The notes below the pieces were generated by a model, which saw nothing but the letters and a program-made list of their open reading frames with translations, ran no database searches and was not told the origin of the DNA. A stretch of DNA of 64,000 bases from Iphinoe sp. HA4291-MV1 (lineage in GTDB: Bacteria; Cyanobacteriota; Cyanobacteriia; Cyanobacteriales; Nostocaceae), in contig JAHHHH010000011.1 in NCBI GenBank assembly GCA_019359415.1, forward strand, positions 1 to 64,000. The letters run 5' to 3'. A program made the position numbers and the translations under genes. Positions 57,391 to 64,000 of the stretch are shown one piece after another. Numbering within the stretch: position 1 is the stretch's first letter; every line of letters begins with the position of its first letter.

Positions 57391-58686
57391 ATGCCCATGT
57401 CACGCCGCCATCATTCACCCACTTACTTACGCTATCTCAAAGCTAGGTTATGGAATTTAGCGCGACCTAGTGTTTGGGGAACAGCAATTTTTTTATCTAT
57501 CGTAGGGCTGGTCATTAAAGAATACTGGATACACCCAGACTTTTTGACTCATTGGCAAAAAAATCAAGTTGCAGATAATAACAAGTCTGCCAATCTTTCT
57601 GAAGAAGACAGAGCGATCGCTGCGGACATCGATAACTTACCACTCCTGTATAATACTGATTCTGACCAAGTAAATCCGCCAGCAGCAAAAACTCTCGCCT
57701 CCAAGCAAAACACTCAGGTGAAAAACAACAAAAGCTTGTTAGACACTTTAAATAGCAACGCTCAGACTTCTACAAGTGATGCTAAGTCAAAGCCTGACGT
57801 GAAGGAAAGTAATTCTACACCTGTTCAAACGTTGGAAAATCCCTTCGTAACACAGGCAGAGAGTTTGTTGCAACTGAGCAATTTTCAAAATCGTAGCTAC
57901 TCACAAAGCAATGCCTTAACGTCTTCTATAGGTCAACAAAATTCAGTACAAAATTCCTTTCAAAACAATGTCTCAGAAAGCGCGTTACAAACGGCGCTTA
58001 ACCAATCAAAAAACCAGAATCAGAGAAATCCTTTAGAACTATCATCTCAACTTTCCACCGAAAACAGAGGCGTTCAGTCTCTTATTCCAAACACTGGGTT
58101 AAATAGAAATACAAACACAATTAATTCCCTGAATGCAGGAACAGCTTCTACGCAGTCGGGAGCAATTTCTCCAACAAGTTACATACAGCCGGGAATCTCA
58201 AATCAGCTGCCAAATCCCACTTCTGGAACAGGCTATCCTCAACCAGGTTTTAATAATCTGCAACCGCAAAATCCTGTTGCTGGAACAGGTTACATACAAC
58301 CAGGAATCTCAAATCAGCCGCAAAATTCCTTTCCTAGAACAGCTTATCCTCAACCTCAATTCGGACAAACAGGCATACCGCAAACTCCAAGTGCAGTCCC
58401 TAATCCCTCTGCGACTCTTTTCAACGAAATTATGAGGAATAGGTTGAATAACATAAATAGCGGTCAAGCATTGCCTAGTATTGGACAACCAACATCAGTC
58501 CCGTCCCCCTCCTCTAATACACTGACTAACATTGCTCCCAACTACACCCCCAATCAAGGTAGTGTTAATTATAATACGCCTGTAATACCTAATAATTATG
58601 GAAATTCTGGCTCGCAGATAGCTCCGGCTCCAGTACCGCAGTATATTTATTCATCTCCTCAGATTCCAAAACAGTCTAGTTGGTGA
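57391..58686 (+). CDS. Membrane-anchored Gln/Asn/Pro-rich low-complexity protein
   Basis: 431 residues: basic N-terminus (MSRRHHSPTYLRYLKARLWN), one membrane segment (VWGTAIFLSIVGLVIKEYW, residues about 28-47), then a long Asn/Gln/Ser/Pro-rich region. Two or three copies of a (S/G)YIQPGISNQ(L/P)(P/Q)NP-like unit lie near residues 265-315. No family is recognised. It is probably exported beyond the membrane as a disordered chain. It is separated from lptF by 127 bases on the same strand. Confidence 0.7.
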   Translation: MPMSRRHHSPTYLRYLKARLWNLARPSVWGTAIFLSIVGLVIKEYWIHPDFLTHWQKNQVADNNKSANLSEEDRAIAADIDNLPLLYNTDSDQVNPPAAKTLASKQNTQVKNNKSLLDTLNSNAQTSTSDAKSKPDVKESNSTPVQTLENPFVTQAESLLQLSNFQNRSYSQSNALTSSIGQQNSVQNSFQNNVSESALQTALNQSKNQNQRNPLELSSQLSTENRGVQSLIPNTGLNRNTNTINSLNAGTASTQSGAISPTSYIQPGISNQLPNPTSGTGYPQPGFNNLQPQNPVAGTGYIQPGISNQPQNSFPRTAYPQPQFGQTGIPQTPSAVPNPSATLFNEIMRNRLNNINSGQALPSIGQPTSVPSPSSNTLTNIAPNYTPNQGSVNYNTPVIPNNYGNSGSQIAPAPVPQYIYSSPQIPKQSSW

Positions 58687-58810
58687 AAGTACAAGTCAAT
58701 ATTACACAGTGGCTTGTGGAAAGCATTGCTGATTTCTGAGTCAGCAATTGCTGTATTCTTCTTCAAAACAACTCTTGCTTTGGGCGATAAGAGCTCATTG
58801 TCAAATTCTT

Positions 58811-59467
58811 TTAGGAAGTCGCATCAAGAGCAGTTTTGAGTTTCAGTTTGATGTCCGTTCCTTTTTTAAGGACGACTTCACCACCAGGGCTAGACAAGAC
58901 AAAAGCAGCGGCAGCTCCACCACCTGCTAGTGCACCATGTTTGAATTTTGCCTTATTACCGAGAAAATGACCTGCAACTGCTCCACCTAAAATAATGCCT
59001 GCATTCTGGATAAACTTGCCTTTGGTTTTTGTTTCAGTTTGAGTGTTCACTAGAGTAGCATCGATTGGATAAGCTGAGCCATCTTTAAGCAAAATATCAT
59101 CAAAAACTAAATGCAAGCTCGCTTTCTTTCCTCTAGCTGCTTTGACTACATCTTCCAGATGTCCTTGAATCTGAGCATCTTTGAGTGCTTGATTTTTTCT
59201 TAATGAAGAGTTCTTCAGTTGCAGGGTAAAGCGATCGTTATTTTTGTTTTTACCTGTGGATATATCTTGAGTGAGAATGGTGTCAAAACTGGTTCCAGCA
59301 GGTACAACTGCTTGCGGATTTTTTGATTGGTTGGATGTCGTGTTAGATACAGCAGTATTGCGATTAGTAGAAGTAGAAGCGCGATCTGTCTGGTTATTAG
59401 TCTTACTACAAGCCACTGTGCTACTCAGTAAGACGGCACTGAGTAACAATGGTAAGAAATTTTTCAT
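58811..59467 (-). CDS. Putative lipoprotein with glycine-zipper-like C-terminal segment
   Basis: 218 residues with a lipoprotein signal: MKNFLPLLLSAVLLSSTVAC, Cys20 as the lipid-attached residue. A Thr/Asn/Ser-rich linker (residues 22-50) and a beta-rich domain follow (VPAGTSFDTILTQDISTGKN, RFTLQLKNSSL, GSAYPIDATLVNTQTETK), then a Gly/Ala-rich GIILGGAVAGHFLGNKAKFKHG segment. The VPAGTxFDTxL pattern is recurrent in exported bacterial proteins. Function not known. Convergent with the low-complexity gene. Confidence 0.7.
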   Translation of the reverse strand: MKNFLPLLLSAVLLSSTVACSKTNNQTDRASTSTNRNTAVSNTTSNQSKNPQAVVPAGTSFDTILTQDISTGKNKNNDRFTLQLKNSSLRKNQALKDAQIQGHLEDVVKAARGKKASLHLVFDDILLKDGSAYPIDATLVNTQTETKTKGKFIQNAGIILGGAVAGHFLGNKAKFKHGALAGGGAAAAFVLSSPGGEVVLKKGTDIKLKLKTALDATS

Positions 59468-59949
59468 TGCTGGGTTTTTAATTAAGTAGATGATGAAAAG
59501 AAGTCTTCCTTTGAGACGAGGAAAACCGCTTAAACTCTAATTCTGCAATAGATGTATGTCTAATCTCAAGCTTGTCGTCTTTGCAAGACGCAAAACTTAA
59601 TAGAAAAAGGCGAAACCTGATTTGATTAAGCGATCGCTAGCTAATACCCCAGAGTGCGATCGCTTTTATCTGAGTAAAATACATTAGACATTCGCAAAAA
59701 ATTGACTGGTGAGGTTGCCAATGGGTAGTCCCCTTCGACGCTGCAAAGGTGAAACCGGATTTCTCTAAGAAACCCGGTTTCTGAATACATCTATTGTTCC
59801 CTTTTTGGCACTGCTGTTTAATCCAACCACCCAGTTCACTACCAATTTCATTAATCAGTTGTCCGGTATATTCATACCGTCGCTCGTCGAACTGTAGATA
59901 CCAAGAAGAACTAAGAAACCCGGTTTCTCTAAGAAACCGGGTTTCTTCA
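59468..59949. repeat. Spacer with AAACCCGG-type palindromes
   Basis: AAACCCGGTTTCT or its inverse occurs at about 59761-59783 and 59905-59946 (two inverse copies side by side). HIP1-like GCGATCGC occurs at 59630. No gene is seen. Confidence 0.6.
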
Positions 59950-60194
59950 GTGTTTGATACTCGCGCTTGAGTGTTTGATACTCACGCTTGAGTGTTTGAT
60001 ACCCACGCTTGAGCGTTTGATACTCGCGCTTGAGCGTTTGATACTCACGCTTGAGCGTTTGATACTCGCGCTTGAGCGTTTGATACTCACGCTTGAGCGT
60101 TTGATACTCACGCTTGAGCGTTTGATACTCACGCTTGAGCGTTTGATACTCACGCTTGAGCGTTTGATACCCACGCTTGAGTGTTTGATACTCA
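59950..60194. repeat. 21-bp minisatellite, eleven copies plus a partial
   Basis: Eleven full 21-base units (59950-60180) plus a partial unit to 60194, differing at a few positions only. On the minus strand the units read E/G-YQTLKR, a perfect heptad, and the surrounding minus-strand frame at 59855-60277 would encode 140 residues. All plus-strand and minus-strand frames through it are open because the unit length is divisible by three. A true gene is not supported by flanks, which are other repeats (KPGFLEKPGFL comes from the AAACCCGG element). Confidence 0.9.
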
Positions 60195-60310
60195 TCCACA
60201 AGACTGTTCGGATAAGCTCGCAGGCGCGAGCACTCGGACGGCGGTTTGCACTGTTGCTTTGAGTGGCGCGCACCCAATCGGGTGACAGTTCACTTAACGT
60301 AATTGTTGCC

Positions 60311-60346
60311 AAGAGAAACCCGGTTTCTTCAAGAAACCGGGTTTGT
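60311..60346. repeat. AAACCCGG-type palindrome
   Basis: GAGAAACCCGGTTTCTTC followed by AAGAAACCGGGTTTG: inverted pair, as at 59905-59946, so the minisatellite is bracketed by the same element. Confidence 0.8.
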
Positions 60347-60536
60347 GTCCAAGGTTTCTGTCCCAGCGCTGATCACCAAGCGTATTGCGATGGGTGGGAG
60401 CTTGACAAAATTGGAGGCTTTCTGGATAATATAGTGAGTCGTGCCAAATGTGAAAAAAATATCGAGCCGCCTCTGGCGGCAAGAGAAAAGGAAAAAGAAA
60501 AAAGGGTAAAGGGTAAAAGAGCAAAAGTATAAAGGG

Positions 60537-63500
60537 CTACCAAGTCCTCGCCGCAGTGCACAAAACCCGAAAACCAATATAGTGGTGGAGGTGCACCGCG
60601 TAGTTGGGGTTGCGATTCGCAGAACGACAGTACGCAGCATTGTCGAACCAGGAACCACCGCGCAGCAGAAGATTATCACTATCACATATTTTCTGATTAT
60701 TTTTCCGCCACACACTACCATCTTGAGGAGCGCCCTTATAATTGTCGTGCCAGTGGTCAGCGCACCATTCCCAAACATTCCCGTGCAGATCATATAACCC
60801 AAAGGCATTAGCTACTTGGAAGCTGCCTACGGGCGTTGTTTGTCGACGGTTCTCTCCCTTGGGATTAGAGCCATAAGTATATTCGCCGTTATAGTTCGCT
60901 AACTTAGGTGTGATGGTTTCACCAAAGTGGAACGGGGTTGTCGTGCCTGCGCGGCAAGCATACTCCCACTCTGCTTCACTCGGAAGTCGGTAGTGTCGTT
61001 TAGTTGATTTAGATACTCTATCACAAAATTCTACCGCTTCATACCACGATATTGTTTCTACTGGTAAGTCATCTCCTTTAAAATGAGATGGGTTGGGGTT
61101 GAGTTCGCGGTTAACTCTGGGTAATGCAGCGACTGCTCTCCATTGTGCTTGGGTGATTGGGTACTTGCCCATAAAGAAGGGTTGAACAGTGACTTGATGC
61201 TGAGGACTTTCAGATTCATGACGTTCCGCTTCAGTTTCAGGTGAACCTATGAGGAAGGTACCACCAGGAATAGCAACCATTTCTAAGGTGATACTATTGC
61301 CTAAATCTTCGGTAAAATATTCAGCTTGACGACGCTCCCATTGAATTTCCTGTCCTTGGGCGTTGACGGTGACGACATCGAATGCAAACAGTGGTGACAA
61401 GCGCTCTATTCCACAAGCAAGATGTTTTTGGACAAGAACCTCATAAATTTCTTTGACGTTTCCGGAAACATTCAACCACCACGAGCAACGTGAGTCACCT
61501 GAATTTGCAGGGAATCCAACACTTTCTCGCACGCCCCAGCCAAAACGCCCGTGCATCCAAAGCTGATTTATATTGAGAAGACAGGAGCAGGGAATTTTTT
61601 CTATCGACGCGACATCAAACTCACCTTCACTTTCTTGATGAGCGAGCTTAAGCATAACTTTTACCGTTTCCTGAGCGGCTTTGTCCCAATCTCCAGCTGT
61701 GAGGTAGTTAGCGAGTTTAGTGTATTCTTGAGAAACTGGGTTTCTAACTACGCGAATACCATTCTTTGGTGTATTGCTTCCATTTATAGTCCAACATCTA
61801 AGTTGCTTATGTTCTTTAGTCGAATAATTTTGAGCTTCAGCTAAAGTCGGCAGTCTGTAATAGGACAAGGCATTGTTTTCATTATTATTGCTACTTTGGG
61901 AGAGAGTAGAGAGATTAAGCCATTGACAGAAACCAATAGCATCTGTCCAACTCATTTTAGTAATAGGATTTTTGGCATTTCCAGCAGGAAATCTGATATT
62001 TTGTGATTGTGATGTTTGACCAGAGCGTTGAGCATCAATGAAAAGTTGATATTCAGCACAGGTTATGTAGCTAGTATCAATTTCTAAATTTTCATCAATC
62101 CACTGCAAGTTTCTCAATCGCCGCGCCAGTTTCACTTGTGCTGCTAATTGAAAAATTTCTGGATCATTAGACTCTAACCCAGCATCAAGTTTATTTATAA
62201 GTTGTTGCCTTAAGGACGGATCAACATGCCAACCTTCTTCTTCGTAATCACACACAAGTAGCAAAGTATTCACAGATGGAGAAGGCACATCTATGACTGC
62301 ACGCATCAAATTGCTGGCATTATTAATCTGAGCCGCATAGAGACGAATGGTTTCTGCCCACCAGGTATTATTGATATTTGCGATTAATAAATCTTCTTTA
62401 TTGGATTCTTTGATTTGAACGGCTGCTAAATATTCCTGAAAACTCAAGTGAGCAAATTCATAAATACCTAGCTCCTTTTCTACTAACAATCCACACTCAT
62501 CCCGAATATGCTTGAGAAAATCTTCTGGATTAGCCAATTTTTGAGGGAAGGTTACCAACTGGTGTTGAATCAAAGATGTTCCTTCAGATATGGTAAACTC
62601 ACGAGTCTTCTTTTGCATCAGTTCTACTGCTAGCACTTGCAGAACAGATTGCTTTTGGGAAGCTGTTAGCGTATCGGGTATCTTCTTAGCTCTTTGTCGC
62701 CTTTCAAGTAAAATCTGACAAATTTCCTTGTAAAGCTCAACTCTTTTTCCTGGTAAAGCACTACCGCGACGGTGAACTGTAGCAATCATTGTGAGTAACA
62801 AAGGATTCACCGCCATCGCAGTTAAAGGACGGTTATTCTGAATCCTCGAAATTAAATCATCAGCTTGTTTTTCTGCTTCTTGCTTCACTCCTTCATCTTC
62901 TTCTCCACCGCGACTAATCACTTCTGTTTGCAAATACCAGTTTTGAAGAAAGTCTTTTCTCTGCTGTCGGTTGAAGGGTTTTGCTTCTAGCACGATGACA
63001 CTTTCTTGTAGCCGCGCAGCTTTGTAGCCATTTGGTCGAGAAGTTAAGATGAAAGCTGTGTCAGGATAGTCTTGCATCTGTTTATCTACCCAACGGCTAA
63101 TGTGTTGACGTTCTTGTTCGTCAGCCACTTCATCCAATCCATCCAACATGACTAAACATTTGTTTGCGCGTAATTTGTCAGCAAACCAATTAGGTGGTGG
63201 ATTGAGCGGCTGATTATTTAATTTTTGCAGCTTTATCTGTTGATTAATCAAATCTGGTAGAGATGGATTATTATTGATAATTTCCTGACGCACTTCTCTG
63301 AGATACAACAACACAGGAATGAGTTTTGGTGCTGGGGGAGTTACTTTGCTCTGTTGCTTTGTGGCATAAATCAGCGTCAAATGTCTGAGGAGTGTCGTTT
63401 TTCCTGAACCAGGTGCGCCCAAAATGACTATGCGTGGAAATTGAATTTTCCCTTCTTTATTCTTCGCTGCTAAAAAATCCCAAATGAGTTTTTCTCTAAG

Positions 63501-63998
63501 ATGATTTGCTTCATTTCTGGGCTGGTAAATGAGTTGGTGACATACATTAACAGCCTCTGTTGCCGATATTTTGAGTGGGATAAATACCTTTTGCAATTTG
63601 AGTATGTGGTCTTTGTCTAATCCCTGTGTCTCATAGTCTCGACATTTATATATTAAAGTTTGGTAATATTCACGCTTAAATGGTGAGGTTGATTCTATCC
63701 ACAAATCTTCAATCTTGCTCTTAATCCAAGCAGCAACACTAATCGCTCCTTGTCTTTGCCATTCCTCCCAAATTTGTGCAAGGTTAGTTATTAATGTCTT
63801 GAAAAACTCTTGGGCAGCAAGTAAAGATGTCACAATGACTGTTAAAATCAAAGATATAATTGCTGCTGTTGATTGCTGTTTAAGAATAAAATGAATCGTT
63901 ATAAACAGCCCTGCACCAGGAAGAAGCCACAACAGTAACTTCCGCCATCGTTTGGGTAAAATCAGCACAGGCGGTAGTACAGAGCCTAAGCCAAACAT
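60537..63998 (-). CDS. Membrane NACHT-NTPase with formylglycine-generating-enzyme-like C-terminus
   Basis: 1153 residues in the window; the start near the edge (ATG at 63998) may be internal, so it might be 5' partial. Two N-terminal membrane segments (residues 21-39 and 44-62), then NACHT: Walker A GAPGSGKT (194-201), Walker B MLDGLDE (284-290), LTSRPNGY (about 318-325). A helical middle, an incomplete FGE-like unit (about 675-760) and a full FGE/SUMF1-like domain (about 915-1150: MVAIPGGTFLIGS, RLPSEAEWEYACRAGTTTPFHFG, LYDLHGNVWEWCADHW, LLRGGSWFDNAAYCRSANRN). The last block looks like a C-type-lectin-fold variable region. Such proteins are thought of as sensors, possibly in defence; the role here is inferred. 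Confidence 0.88.
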   Translation of the reverse strand: MFGLGSVLPPVLILPKRWRKLLLWLLPGAGLFITIHFILKQQSTAAIISLILTVIVTSLLAAQEFFKTLITNLAQIWEEWQRQGAISVAAWIKSKIEDLWIESTSPFKREYYQTLIYKCRDYETQGLDKDHILKLQKVFIPLKISATEAVNVCHQLIYQPRNEANHLREKLIWDFLAAKNKEGKIQFPRIVILGAPGSGKTTLLRHLTLIYATKQQSKVTPPAPKLIPVLLYLREVRQEIINNNPSLPDLINQQIKLQKLNNQPLNPPPNWFADKLRANKCLVMLDGLDEVADEQERQHISRWVDKQMQDYPDTAFILTSRPNGYKAARLQESVIVLEAKPFNRQQRKDFLQNWYLQTEVISRGGEEDEGVKQEAEKQADDLISRIQNNRPLTAMAVNPLLLTMIATVHRRGSALPGKRVELYKEICQILLERRQRAKKIPDTLTASQKQSVLQVLAVELMQKKTREFTISEGTSLIQHQLVTFPQKLANPEDFLKHIRDECGLLVEKELGIYEFAHLSFQEYLAAVQIKESNKEDLLIANINNTWWAETIRLYAAQINNASNLMRAVIDVPSPSVNTLLLVCDYEEEGWHVDPSLRQQLINKLDAGLESNDPEIFQLAAQVKLARRLRNLQWIDENLEIDTSYITCAEYQLFIDAQRSGQTSQSQNIRFPAGNAKNPITKMSWTDAIGFCQWLNLSTLSQSSNNNENNALSYYRLPTLAEAQNYSTKEHKQLRCWTINGSNTPKNGIRVVRNPVSQEYTKLANYLTAGDWDKAAQETVKVMLKLAHQESEGEFDVASIEKIPCSCLLNINQLWMHGRFGWGVRESVGFPANSGDSRCSWWLNVSGNVKEIYEVLVQKHLACGIERLSPLFAFDVVTVNAQGQEIQWERRQAEYFTEDLGNSITLEMVAIPGGTFLIGSPETEAERHESESPQHQVTVQPFFMGKYPITQAQWRAVAALPRVNRELNPNPSHFKGDDLPVETISWYEAVEFCDRVSKSTKRHYRLPSEAEWEYACRAGTTTPFHFGETITPKLANYNGEYTYGSNPKGENRRQTTPVGSFQVANAFGLYDLHGNVWEWCADHWHDNYKGAPQDGSVWRKNNQKICDSDNLLLRGGSWFDNAAYCRSANRNPNYAVHLHHYIGFRVLCTAARTW

Positions 63999-64000
63999 TC

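Noticed and set aside
59950-60194. CRISPR array
   Set aside because: Units are head-to-tail without spacers, 21 bases long, so it is a minisatellite.
59855-60277. 140-codon minus-strand gene over the minisatellite
   Set aside because: Open frames exist in several phases because the unit is 21 bases; flanks derive from other repeats. Kept only as a repeat with a note.
60195-60536. Template repeat of a diversity-generating retroelement next to the NACHT gene
   Set aside because: Read by eye, no adenine-rich near-copy of 60540-60690 is present here.

Overview
The window comes from a filamentous, heterocyst-type cyanobacterium (order Nostocales). Evidence seen directly: genes for cytochrome f, the Rieske protein, allophycocyanin alpha-B (ApcD), the catalytic subunit of ferredoxin-thioredoxin reductase and a CcaA-type carbonic anhydrase; many HIP1 octamers (GCGATCGC); and abundant heptanucleotide tandem repeats (STRR class) with G+C-rich palindromic repeats, both typical of Nostocales. 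The genus cannot be fixed from the sequence alone.

Layout. 0.5-3.1 kb: dnaJ-tusA-rsgA with overlapping stop/start codons. 3.1-7.6 kb: two Uma2-family proteins flanking a GH57 glucan-branching enzyme, then a cupin and a YhaV-type toxin with its antitoxin. 7.6-11.1 kb: photosynthetic cluster petC-petA, a DUF3067 gene, csaA-like and tatC; PetC carries a twin-arginine signal, so tatC nearby makes sense. 11.2-17.1 kb: lytic transglycosylase, FAD hydroxylase, a small secreted basic peptide and YebC. 17.2-21.4 kb: GntR/FCD regulator, a dehydrogenase remnant, MFS exporter, gluconokinase and leuC. 21.8-28.9 kb: an unknown 491-residue protein, ccaA, groES-groEL behind a perfect CIRCE operator, a [2Fe-2S] gene broken by a stop codon, a Rre1-like response regulator and a NIL-domain protein. 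29.6-35.7 kb: AAA remnant, asnS and its upstream gene, an anti-sigma-type kinase, rlmD and apcD. 35.7-38.3 kb is a gene-poor tract of inverted repeats and a MITE. 38.3-42.9 kb: purL and purF. 42.9-45.3 kb is an unstable stretch with two paralogous double-glycine-leader peptide genes, a tiny gene, a decayed copy of it interrupted by a MITE, and a fragment resembling the adjacent ABC permease gene. 45.3-59.5 kb: ABC permease, apt, a DUF3038-DUF4335 pair, an FHA-fused class A penicillin-binding protein, secreted Pro/Thr-rich and Gln/Asn-rich proteins, ftrC-DUF309, lptA-lptB-lptF and a lipoprotein. 59.9-64.0 kb: a 21-bp minisatellite and a large membrane NACHT-NTPase with a formylglycine-generating-enzyme-like C-terminus.

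Three themes deserve attention. First, the paired peptide genes at 44.0-44.9 kb have nearly identical 44-residue leaders that fit the double-glycine consensus and divergent cores, which suggests secreted RiPP/bacteriocin-like products. Second, dispersed repeats have entered protein-coding genes in frame (rsgA, purL, lptA and the gene upstream of asnS), and heptamer arrays overlap the apparent start codons of dppB and lptF and run up to that of rlmD. Third, the NACHT-FGE protein ends in a segment that resembles the variable region of diversity-generating retroelement targets, although no template repeat or reverse transcriptase lies in the window.
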